Below the pieces are notes generated by a model. The model was not told where the DNA came from. It searched no databases and worked only from the letters and a program-made list of their open reading frames with translations. Positions 1 to 6,782 of a DNA stretch of 7,663 bases are shown here, piece after piece (within the stretch, counting starts at the first letter, position 1; every line of letters starts with the position of its first letter). Position numbers and translations under genes: made by a program. The stretch spans positions 1 to 7,663 of the forward strand of contig JACMJP010000159.1 in assembly GCA_014380545.1 (NCBI GenBank), read 5' to 3'. Source of the DNA: Chitinophagales bacterium (GTDB lineage: Bacteria > Bacteroidota > Bacteroidia > Chitinophagales > BACL12).

Positions 1-930
1 GTTGCTGCATTTATGCAGGACAGGTTAGGACCCAACCGTGCAGGTCCGTTTGGTTTATTGCAACCCCTTGCTGATGGTGTGAAAATGTTCATGAAAGAAG
101 AAATTATTCCCAACACTTCAAATAAATTTTTGTTTATTATCGGACCGAGTATTACGATGCTTACTGCATTAATGACAAGTGCTGTTATTCCATGGGGAAG
201 AGATATAAAAATTGGCGATCAAACATATTCATTACAGGTTGCGGATATTAATGTTGGTGTTCTATATGTACTTGGTGTTGTAAGTTTAGGTGTATACGGA
301 ATTATGATCGGCGGATGGGCAAGCAATAATAAATATTCATTGCTTGGTGCTGTTCGTGCATCAAGCCAAATGATAAGTTATGAATTAGCAATGGGCATGA
401 GTATAATTGCAATAGTACTCACATCAAATTCATTAAGCATTAATGATATTGTTGCGCAGCAAAGCGGATGGAACGGAATGCAATGGAATGTTTTTGTACA
501 GCCGCTTGGATGTTTAATATTTATTATCTGCGCATTTGCAGAATGTAACCGCACACCTTTTGATCTTCCTGAATGTGAAACAGAATTAGTAGGCGGATAT
601 CACACTGAATATTCAAGCATGAAACTCGGCTTATATTTATTTGCTGAATACATAAATATGTTTATTTCATCAGCAATGATTGCCGCATTATTTTTTGGCG
701 GATATAATTTTCCTTTTCAGGATCGCTTAGATGGAAATGTTTTAGCGATAGTCGGATTTTTTGTATTTTTTGCAAAAATATTGTTCTTCATATTTTTCTT
801 TATGTGGGTTCGCTGGACAATACCAAGATTTCGCTATGATCAGTTAATGAGATTAGGGTGGCAGGTTTTGTTACCGCTGTCAATATTAAATATGCTTGTT
901 GTGGGTGCATGGCAAACATTTGTAAAGTAA
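1..930 (+). CDS. nuoH: NADH-quinone oxidoreductase subunit H (complex I), 5' partial
   Basis: This is the membrane subunit of respiratory complex I that forms much of the quinone-binding chamber and links the peripheral arm to the proton-pumping arm. The reading frame is open from base 1 (VAAF before the first Met at base 13), so the true start lies upstream; the family is usually 325-360 residues, and 309 are visible. Hallmarks are RLGPNRAGPFGLLQPLADG near the start, the loop NNKYSLLGAVRASSQM (about residues 109-124), and the acidic quinone-site loop PFDLPECETELVGGYHTEYS at about residues 186-205. The C-terminal RWTIPRFRYDQLMRLGWQ precedes a last hydrophobic segment. About seven hydrophobic helices are visible. 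The 18-base gap to nuoI indicates co-transcription. Everything seen matches a functional NuoH; only the N-terminus is missing. Confidence 0.97.
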   Translation, partial: VAAFMQDRLGPNRAGPFGLLQPLADGVKMFMKEEIIPNTSNKFLFIIGPSITMLTALMTSAVIPWGRDIKIGDQTYSLQVADINVGVLYVLGVVSLGVYGIMIGGWASNNKYSLLGAVRASSQMISYELAMGMSIIAIVLTSNSLSINDIVAQQSGWNGMQWNVFVQPLGCLIFIICAFAECNRTPFDLPECETELVGGYHTEYSSMKLGLYLFAEYINMFISSAMIAALFFGGYNFPFQDRLDGNVLAIVGFFVFFAKILFFIFFFMWVRWTIPRFRYDQLMRLGWQVLLPLSILNMLVVGAWQTFVK

Positions 931-948
931 ATTTTTTTAATAACACAA

Positions 949-1491
949 ATGCAAAGTTTAACAAACAGAAGTAAAGTGGTTTCCAACAAGCAGATGACGC
1001 TTGTTGAACGCTTATATATTCCGGCTATTCTCGGTGGGATGAGAATTACATTAAAACATTTCTTTAAAAAGAAAGTTACTTTTAATTATCCCGAAGAAAT
1101 TCGTCCGCACAGTAAACTCTGGAGAGGTGTACATGTCTTAAAAAAAGATGACCAGGGAAGGGAAAATTGTACCGCATGTGGTTTATGTGCAGTTGCTTGT
1201 CCTGCTGAAGCAATTACAATGGTTGCGGAAGAAAGGCAACCCGGTGAAGAACATTTATACCGTGAAGAAAAATATGCGAAGGAGTATAATATTAATATGC
1301 TGCGCTGTATTTTTTGTGGTTTATGCGAAGAAGCATGTCCGAAAGATGCAATTTATTTAACTGACCGAATTGCATTAAGTGATTACAAAAGAGATACTTT
1401 CATTTTTACGAAAGATATGTTAACAGAGTCAACGGATAATCGTATTGATATTGATGTGAGAAGAAAGGGAACAAGGGAAGGTGCAAATTAA
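949..1491 (+). CDS. nuoI: NADH-quinone oxidoreductase subunit I (complex I), 2x 4Fe-4S ferredoxin-type
   Basis: This peripheral-arm subunit of complex I carries two tetranuclear iron-sulfur clusters that relay electrons towards the quinone site next to NuoH. The 180-residue protein has the two expected motifs: CTACGLCAVACP with Cys74, 77, 80 and 84, and CIFCGLCEEACP with Cys120, 123, 126 and 130. The preceding stretch with YPEEIRPHSKLWRG (about residues 47-60) is typical of NuoI. The N-terminal amphipathic region (about residues 17-40) would contact the membrane subunits. Met16 (base 994) is an alternative start; base 949 was kept because of its short distance to nuoH. No clear Shine-Dalgarno sequence is visible, as is common in Bacteroidota. 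The gene is the last of its operon in this orientation: the next gene is convergent, so nuoJ does not follow as it usually would. Confidence 0.97.
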   Translation: MQSLTNRSKVVSNKQMTLVERLYIPAILGGMRITLKHFFKKKVTFNYPEEIRPHSKLWRGVHVLKKDDQGRENCTACGLCAVACPAEAITMVAEERQPGEEHLYREEKYAKEYNINMLRCIFCGLCEEACPKDAIYLTDRIALSDYKRDTFIFTKDMLTESTDNRIDIDVRRKGTREGAN

Positions 1492-3402
1492 TTAAGACAC
1501 AATTTCTGATAACTCAAGCCAGCGCATGCTTTTTTTATCAATCATCATTATTACATTTTCTATTCTTTCGGAGATCTTATTTATTTCCAAATGATCTGAA
1601 GCACTGGTGTATAATTTACTTTCAAGCTCTTTTTTTTCAGCTTCTAATTTTTCTATTTCTTTTTCTAAGGTTTCAAATTCATGCTTTTCTTTAAAAGAAG
1701 GTTTCTTTTTTTTATTCCCTTGTTCTGTAGTTACATTTTCTGTTTTATGATTTATACTTTCGGTTTTTAAATTTGCATCGGGTTTTACATTTCTATTTTC
1801 GTTTTTCTTTTCAAGTGATAAACGATAATCAGAATAATTTCCCGGGAATGATTTTACAATTCCATCTCCTTCAAAAATAAATAACTCATCTACTAATTTA
1901 TCCATAAAAAACCTGTCGTGCGAAACAATTATCACACAGCCCGGATAATTCATCAAAAACTCTTCAAGAATACTTAGTGTAAGAATATCAAGATCATTTG
2001 TAGGCTCATCAAGAATTAAAAAATTCGGATTTGTTATGAGGATGGTCATTAAATACAACCTTCTTTTTTCTCCACCGCTTAGTTTTGACACATAGGCATA
2101 TTGCGTTTCAGGCGCAAACTGGAATCGCAATAGTAATTGTGATGCAGATAATTTAGAACCATCTGCCATCGGAATAAATTCTCCAATATCCTTTACTATT
2201 TCTATTACTCTTTTATCCTCATTTAACAGCATTCCCGTTTGAGCATAATAACCGTATACAATTGTTTCCCCGCTTTGAATTTTACCGCTATCCGGTTTTT
2301 CCAGTTGCAGGATCATATTTAAAAAAGTAGTTTTTCCAATACCGTTCTTCCCAATAATTCCGATCTTTTCTCCTCTCTTAAATTCGTAAGTGAAATTTTT
2401 AATGATCGGTATTTCACCAAAAGCTTTATTCACTTTTATCATCTCAAGAATTTTTCCACCAATTCTTGTCATCTTCACTTCCAATTTTAATTTGTCCTCA
2501 GTTTGTTTTCCCTTCACTTTTTCTTCTATCACATTAAATGCATCTACTCTGCTTTTACTTTTTGTTGTTCTTGCTTTGGGCATGCGGCGAACCCACTCCA
2601 ATTCCCTGCGATAGGTATTTTTTGTTTTCTCCAATTCACTTGCTTCTGTCATTTCCCTGTGCGCTTTCTTTTCTACGTATAGAGAATAATTTCCGTTATA
2701 TGGAAATAAAGTTCCTTTATCCAATTCAATGATCTGATTGCATATCCTGTCTAAAAAATATCTGTCATGTGTAACAATTAATAAAGTCATATTTTTAGTA
2801 GAAAGAAATTCTTCAAGCCATTCTATCATCTCAATATCCAAATGATTAGTTGGCTCATCAAGAATTAGAAAATCAGGTTCAAGAATTAATACTTTTGATA
2901 ATGCCACCCTTTTTTTCTGACCGCCGCTTAATGTATTAACAGATTGTTCAAGATCATGAATATTTAAATGCGAAAGAATTTGTTTTATTTTTAATTCATA
3001 ATCCCATGCATCCAGCACCGTCATTTCTTCATGGGCTTTTTCTAACCGCTTCATACTTTCTTCCGTATGTGTATGTTCCTGTTCTATCAAACATTTCTCA
3101 TAATTACTGATTGCATTGATAATGGGAGAATTCCCTATAAAAACATTTTCCAAAATTGATTTACTGTTATCTAACTCCGGATCCTGTTCAAGAAACGCTG
3201 TAGTAATTTCTTTCCTGATTGAAATTGTTCCGGTGTCAGGTATTTCTTTGCCCATAATTATTTTCATGAGAGAAGTTTTTCCTGCGCCATTTTTTGCTAC
3301 TAAAGCAACCTTCTGCCCTTTATTAATACTAAAAGAAATATTTTCAAATAATATTTTCGTATCATAAGTCTTTGATAAACCCTCAACTGTCAAAAAATTC
3401 AT
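1492..3402 (-). CDS. ABC-F family ATP-binding protein, Uup-like
   Basis: This is a soluble protein with two ABC ATPase domains and no membrane segment, of the ABC-F class that acts on ribosomes (translation factors or ribosome protection). In the 636 residues, domain 1 has Walker A at residues 36-43 (AKNGAGKT), signature LSGGQ at 158-162, Walker B with LDEP at 181-184 and H-loop His212. Domain 2 has GKNGIGKT at 351-358, LSGGE at 441-445, LDEP at 464-467 and His495. The inter-domain linker (about 245-310) is charged and contains RTTKSKSR. A Lys/Glu-rich C-terminal segment (about 535-636), with a predicted coiled coil at about 572-600, matches the Uup-type C-terminal extension, so Uup-like fits better than EttA-like. 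The first Gly of Walker A in domain 1 is Ala, which I believe recurs in Bacteroidota homologues. Its stop codon abuts that of nuoI. The exact cellular role (ribosome, DNA branch metabolism or antibiotic tolerance) cannot be read from the sequence. Confidence 0.95.
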   Translation of the reverse strand: MNFLTVEGLSKTYDTKILFENISFSINKGQKVALVAKNGAGKTSLMKIIMGKEIPDTGTISIRKEITTAFLEQDPELDNSKSILENVFIGNSPIINAISNYEKCLIEQEHTHTEESMKRLEKAHEEMTVLDAWDYELKIKQILSHLNIHDLEQSVNTLSGGQKKRVALSKVLILEPDFLILDEPTNHLDIEMIEWLEEFLSTKNMTLLIVTHDRYFLDRICNQIIELDKGTLFPYNGNYSLYVEKKAHREMTEASELEKTKNTYRRELEWVRRMPKARTTKSKSRVDAFNVIEEKVKGKQTEDKLKLEVKMTRIGGKILEMIKVNKAFGEIPIIKNFTYEFKRGEKIGIIGKNGIGKTTFLNMILQLEKPDSGKIQSGETIVYGYYAQTGMLLNEDKRVIEIVKDIGEFIPMADGSKLSASQLLLRFQFAPETQYAYVSKLSGGEKRRLYLMTILITNPNFLILDEPTNDLDILTLSILEEFLMNYPGCVIIVSHDRFFMDKLVDELFIFEGDGIVKSFPGNYSDYRLSLEKKNENRNVKPDANLKTESINHKTENVTTEQGNKKKKPSFKEKHEFETLEKEIEKLEAEKKELESKLYTSASDHLEINKISERIENVIMMIDKKSMRWLELSEIVS

Positions 3403-3407
3403 AGCTA

Positions 3408-3415
3408 CAAAGGTA
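3408..3415 (-). promoter_or_regulatory. Candidate -7 promoter element of the ABC-F gene
   Basis: Read on the minus strand this is TACCTTTG, a full match to the Bacteroidota -7 consensus TAnnTTTG. Only five bases separate it from the ATG at 3402, so transcription would begin at or next to the start codon. A TTTG lies upstream at 3429-3432, but the 13-base spacer is shorter than the usual distance to a -33 element, so the -33 part is uncertain. Confidence 0.6.
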
Positions 3416-3624
3416 GAAACAATGAGTACAAATTATTTTATTGATGATTTTATACCTCATAGTGTGTATTCTTATTATTTTTATTTTGCTGCAATTCTAT
3501 ATTTATTTTTTATATCATTTTGTTTTAATATGCTGTTGTTCAATGCATGAGAACGATTTCCCGCATTAATATAAAAGAATGGATTGCATTTTGGCTATAC
3601 AGCATCAAACAAAAGAAAGTAAAT

Positions 3625-4128
3625 ATGAAAAAAATAGGATTAGTATGCGCATGTATAACAATAATATTGTTTGCATGTAATAAAGATGATTGCCCGCAGG
3701 GGTATACCGGAAGTGATTGTGATATACAGATAGCTCCGGCAAGCATTACTTTGAATTCTGTAGATGTAACAGATTTTCCTGACGCTAAATCCGATGGTTC
3801 CGGATGGGATGACTCTAATGGACCGGATATTTATTTTAAATTATACAGAAATGATTCTGAAATTTTTACCTCTGATACGAAATCAGATGTTTTAGTAACT
3901 ACCGATTTAATTTTTACTGACGGCATGCCTTTTAATATAGCAAATGTGGATGATGATTACACCATTTCATTTTTTGATGAAGATGGTTTATTGGATGCAA
4001 ATGACGAGATGGGTTCATTTGTTTTTGATATGTATTCTTCTTTGAACAGCTTTCCTGATGTAATTCATATTGAAAATCCTGGTGGAAGCGAATTCGACAT
4101 CAACATTCATGTTGACTACAATTTTTGA
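3625..4128 (+). CDS. Small acidic lipoprotein with EGF-like pair and probable C2-like domain
   Basis: This is a predicted exported lipoprotein of 167 residues. The N-terminus MKKIGLVCACITIILFAC is a lipoprotein signal peptide with lipobox LFAC and Cys18 as the lipidated residue. It is followed by CPQGYTGSDC (Cys23-Cys32), an EGF-like fragment common after the lipid anchor in Bacteroidota. Residues about 40-166 are beta-rich and very acidic; FFDEDGLLDANDEMG (116-130) resembles the calcium-binding loop of C2 domains, and GWDDSNGPDIYFKL (60-73) fits the first C2-like strand and loop. The frame is open from an ATG at 3547, but that start would put 26 residues before the signal peptide. The ATG at 3625, preceded by AAAGAAAGTAAAT, is therefore preferred. 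The gene stands alone, divergent from the ABC-F gene and ending in a terminator. The ligand is unknown; calcium-dependent surface binding is inference. Confidence 0.85.
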   Translation: MKKIGLVCACITIILFACNKDDCPQGYTGSDCDIQIAPASITLNSVDVTDFPDAKSDGSGWDDSNGPDIYFKLYRNDSEIFTSDTKSDVLVTTDLIFTDGMPFNIANVDDDYTISFFDEDGLLDANDEMGSFVFDMYSSLNSFPDVIHIENPGGSEFDINIHVDYNF

Positions 4129-4149
4129 TTAATTCCTTGTTAATACTGC

Positions 4150-4181
4150 CCGGCCTTCATCCCGATAGGCCGGTTTTTTTT
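4150..4181 (+). terminator. Intrinsic terminator of the lipoprotein gene
   Basis: A perfect 7-base-pair stem CCGGCCT/AGGCCGG (4150-4156 with 4167-4173) with a 10-base loop is followed directly by eight T residues (4174-4181). It lies 21 bases after the lipoprotein stop codon. The T-tract overlaps the stop codon of the convergent SRPBCC gene. On the minus strand no T-tract follows the hairpin, so it should work mainly in the + direction. Confidence 0.9.
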
Positions 4182-4695
4182 AACTTGCCATGGCAGGGCT
4201 TCTGTCAACACACGGAATTTTTGAAATATTTGTTCTCCAATAACTTTCCTCTGCAAAATATTTCAATTTAATGAGTGATTGTTTAAAATATTTTTTTACT
4301 GACCTGTAAAATGCATTTGGTAAAAGCATTACACCATCCGTATCAAACTCATGTGTAACAATTACACCGCCATCAACAGGTTTAAGCCGGCGAATTATAT
4401 GCATATTCGTGAAAGGCAAATTGATTTCAAAGGCATACATTTTTTCCTCTTCAATTTTTGTGAAATGAAATTTTTGTGTTTGACCCTTTGGCAAAATAAA
4501 TGTTCCGCATAATGTATCGAATTCTCCCGTATCAGACTGCGCAGCATTAATAGTGAGATCCCAGGCATGCCAGTCATTTACATTGATCCATGTTTTCCAA
4601 AATATTTCCGTAGGAACTGCAATAAATTCAGAATGTTCGAGATGCATAAGTGGTAATTGAGATGCATAGTTAACAATCATAATCCAAAAACCCAT
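4180..4695 (-). CDS. SRPBCC family protein (START-like / polyketide cyclase-like)
   Basis: This is a soluble protein predicted to adopt the START/Bet v 1-like helix-grip fold, whose members bind hydrophobic ligands. The 171-residue frame opens with 16 residues of unclear status. The family pattern then begins at Met17: HLEHSEFIAVPTEIFWKTW, followed by NVNDWHAWD, which matches the usual 'ape-vW-vWadv-nWp-Wd' start of the polyketide cyclase/dehydrase group. The middle strands include GTFILPKGQTQKFHFT and a segment rich in MYAFEINLPF, and the C-terminal helix is about residues 128-150. Met6, or Met17 (base 4647, giving 155 residues), may be the real start; no ribosome-binding site or -7 element decides this. 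It is convergent with the lipoprotein gene and divergent from the LiaF-like operon. The ligand and role are unknown. Confidence 0.8.
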   Translation of the reverse strand: MGFWIMIVNYASQLPLMHLEHSEFIAVPTEIFWKTWINVNDWHAWDLTINAAQSDTGEFDTLCGTFILPKGQTQKFHFTKIEEEKMYAFEINLPFTNMHIIRRLKPVDGGVIVTHEFDTDGVMLLPNAFYRSVKKYFKQSLIKLKYFAEESYWRTNISKIPCVDRSPAMAS

Positions 4696-4746
4696 TAATG
4701 TTTTAAGTGATAAATGACATTGAAAACACCTGGGTTATTTAATGAA

Positions 4747-4754
4747 TAGGTTTG
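4747..4754 (+). promoter_or_regulatory. Possible upstream -7 promoter element of the LiaF-like operon
   Basis: TAGGTTTG fully matches the TAnnTTTG consensus. A TTG at 4720-4722 lies 24 bases upstream, roughly where a -33 element would sit. It would give a leader of about 110 bases before the ATG at 4872. It is one of two full matches in this 176-base intergenic region and may be a chance match. Confidence 0.35.
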
Positions 4755-4847
4755 ATCTGCAACTTCATTCATCGAGGAAAAAGCACTGCTCACAGATATT
4801 TCAGTAAATCAGGGCTATAGAGCATAGCATTAAAGGATGTAACAACA

Positions 4848-4855
4848 TAGCTTTG
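4848..4855 (+). promoter_or_regulatory. Candidate -7 promoter element of the LiaF-like operon
   Basis: TAGCTTTG fully matches the Bacteroidota TAnnTTTG -7 consensus and ends 16 bases before the ATG at 4872. This predicts a very short leader. No convincing TTG -33 element is visible 17-23 bases upstream. It is the better placed of the two candidates in this intergenic region. Confidence 0.5.
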
Positions 4856-4871
4856 CTTAAAATTTACAATT

Positions 4872-5660
4872 ATGACTTTATTAGAGAATGAACCTGACCC
4901 GAGACCTGAAGAAAAAAGAGTTCCTCCTCCAAGGCGACGACTTGTGCTAACTGCTTTGGTGCTACTGACGGCAGGAGCTTTATTAATACTAAGGCAAATG
5001 AATTATGCAATACCGGATTGGATATTTAGCTGGCAGGTATTGCTTATATGTATAGGTATATTCATTGGCGAAAAACATAATTTCAATAACCCCTCCTTTG
5101 CAATTCTTATTTTGATAGGGGGTATTTTTTTAATAAATGATTTTTTTCCTGACCTTACTATAAGACATTATCTGTGGCCGGCCCTATTAATTATAGGGGG
5201 AGTAGCTTTATTGGTAAAACCTGCAAGAGTGGGAAGATGGGGCGGAAAAAATTTCCGAGGCAGGAGATTTAACCATGAAAGATATTTTGAAGAAAAGAAC
5301 GCCTCTGCATTTAATTCGGGAGAGGATTATTTAGATATTGTTACAATTTTTGGAGGGGTGAAAAAAAATATTCTCAGTAAAACTTTTAAAGGTGGTGAAG
5401 CAACAAGTTTTTTTGGCGGGACAGAAATTAATTTAATGCAGGCAGATATACAGGGACATGTTGTTTTAGACTTAACGCAAATATTTGGAGGTACGAAATT
5501 AATTCTGCCACCGCACTGGGAAATTAAATCGGAGATCGTAAACATTTTTGGCGGAGTGGAAGATAAAAGACCTGTTCAGAATATTACAGTTGATGGAACA
5601 AAAGTGATTGTTTTAAAAGGCACTTCCATTTTTGGCGGAATTGAAATAAGGAGTTATTAA
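4872..5660 (+). CDS. LiaF-like membrane protein (LiaF transmembrane domain plus FGG-repeat C-terminal domain)
   Basis: This 262-residue integral membrane protein resembles LiaF, the membrane modulator of envelope-stress two-component systems in Firmicutes. The N-terminal tail is acidic, then Pro/Arg-rich (EEKRVPPPRRR), as expected for a cytoplasmic tail. Four hydrophobic segments follow at about residues 24-40, 51-66, 75-92 and 97-116, arranged as two hairpins as in the LiaI/LiaF-type membrane domain. A basic linker (about 117-135) leads to a soluble beta-rich domain with five FGG motifs at residues 160, 181, 205, 226 and 254, spaced 21-28 residues apart. It is the first gene of a probable operon with a histidine kinase and LytTR regulator; the 85-base gap to the kinase has no visible terminator. 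A role in sensing or restraining the kinase is inferred from LiaF and from gene order. The domain assignment is fairly secure, the function less so. Confidence 0.85.
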   Translation: MTLLENEPDPRPEEKRVPPPRRRLVLTALVLLTAGALLILRQMNYAIPDWIFSWQVLLICIGIFIGEKHNFNNPSFAILILIGGIFLINDFFPDLTIRHYLWPALLIIGGVALLVKPARVGRWGGKNFRGRRFNHERYFEEKNASAFNSGEDYLDIVTIFGGVKKNILSKTFKGGEATSFFGGTEINLMQADIQGHVVLDLTQIFGGTKLILPPHWEIKSEIVNIFGGVEDKRPVQNITVDGTKVIVLKGTSIFGGIEIRSY

Positions 5661-5745
5661 AAGGAGGGAGGAGAAAGCAGCGAACATGTGAATGATTACA
5701 ATTAATAATAGAACCGGCTGAATTTAATTAGAAATAAAACTATCT

Positions 5746-6780
5746 GTGGCACGATCACTTTTATCAACCAATAAATTCATTATTATTTTTTCAATCTTGT
5801 GGTTTGCATGGGCGCAAATACAATTTATCACAATGAATTATTTTGGTTTTGGAAATACAATTGCAATAGTTGACAGTTTAGTTTTAAATATTCTGCTTGC
5901 ATTTGCATGTTTGGGAATTATTTATATAATGCAATTTTATTTACCACAGAGGGAAAAACTCTGGTATATAATTGCAGTCAGTCTAATTACAAGTGTATTG
6001 GTAATTATTTTGAGCCAGCTTATTTTAAAACGTATTTTCAGGAATGAGGCTGCATATATTAATTTTCTTGAAATGGCCTGGGTGGTTAAAGGAAGTATTG
6101 TTTTTTTATTAGCAGCATGTACATCACTTATTAGCCTGGTGTATTATTCACTGGAGGAACAAAAGGAAACTGAGCAACGTAAACATGACGCAGAACAATT
6201 AACCAAGGAAGCGGAGTTATTTAATTTGCGCCAGCAATTGCAGCCGCATTTTCTATTTAACAGTTTAAATTCAATAAGTGCGCTTGCAGGAAATAAGCCT
6301 GAAGAGGCAAGAAAAATGATACAGCAGCTTTCTGATTTTTTAAGAGGAACGATAAGAAAAGATGATACGCAATTTATTACACTTACTGATGAACTGAATC
6401 ATTTACAATTATATCTCGATATTGAGAAAGTGCGCTTTGGGCACAGGCTGAAAACAGAATTTAAATGTGATGCTGCCCGTGAACATTTAAAAATCCCGTC
6501 TTTGTTATTACAGCCTGTAGTGGAGAATGCAATTAAATTCGGATTGTATGATACGCTGGATGATGTGCTGATAGAAATACAGGCAACATACGAAAATAAT
6601 ATCCTTTCAATTACTGTAAAAAACCCCTATGATAGTGCAATGCACACAAAACAAAAAGGAACGGGCTTTGGGTTGAGTTCTGTGCAGCGCAGGTTATATT
6701 TATTATTTGCAAGAAATGATCTGTTATTTACTTCTGCAAATGAAAATATTTTTACAACAACAATTAAAATTCCGCAATAG
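5746..6780 (+). CDS. LytS-type sensor histidine kinase (His_kinase family)
   Basis: This membrane sensor kinase of 344 residues belongs to the LytS/YehU family, which pairs with LytTR regulators. Four hydrophobic segments (about residues 11-30, 40-65, 73-93 and 113-134) form the input domain with no large extracellular part. A coiled coil (about 136-164) leads to LRQQLQPHFLFNSLNS, where His168 is the phosphoacceptor. The ATP-binding domain has PVVENAIKFG (257-266, with Asn261) and the glycine box GTGFGLSSVQRRL (305-317). The start is GTG at 5746: the frame has an in-frame stop at 5719-5721, and starting here keeps the first membrane helix complete. The first in-frame ATG (5833) would remove that helix. 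The stop is two bases before the response regulator start, so the two are surely co-transcribed. The usual His of the N-box 'NAIKHG' is Phe265. The signal is unknown; the LiaF-like neighbour may supply it. Confidence 0.93.
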   Translation: MARSLLSTNKFIIIFSILWFAWAQIQFITMNYFGFGNTIAIVDSLVLNILLAFACLGIIYIMQFYLPQREKLWYIIAVSLITSVLVIILSQLILKRIFRNEAAYINFLEMAWVVKGSIVFLLAACTSLISLVYYSLEEQKETEQRKHDAEQLTKEAELFNLRQQLQPHFLFNSLNSISALAGNKPEEARKMIQQLSDFLRGTIRKDDTQFITLTDELNHLQLYLDIEKVRFGHRLKTEFKCDAAREHLKIPSLLLQPVVENAIKFGLYDTLDDVLIEIQATYENNILSITVKNPYDSAMHTKQKGTGFGLSSVQRRLYLLFARNDLLFTSANENIFTTTIKIPQ

Positions 6781-6782
6781 CT

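Noticed and set aside
1521..1537. AGCGCATGCT followed by seven T as a terminator for nuoI
   Set aside because: Only three base pairs can form around a four-base loop, and it lies inside the ABC-F coding region where it encodes normal C-terminal residues.
3515..3522. TCATTTTG as a -7 element for the lipoprotein gene
   Set aside because: It has a mismatch in the invariant TA and lies about 100 bases from the start with a poorly spaced TTG.
3547..3624. N-terminal extension of the lipoprotein frame from the ATG at 3547
   Set aside because: It would place 26 charged and aromatic residues before a textbook lipoprotein signal peptide; the ATG at 3625 gives a normal signal peptide.
4742..4807. A 21-codon frame upstream of the LiaF-like gene
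   Set aside because: Its start overlaps the candidate -7 element, there is no ribosome-binding site and the peptide has no recognisable pattern.
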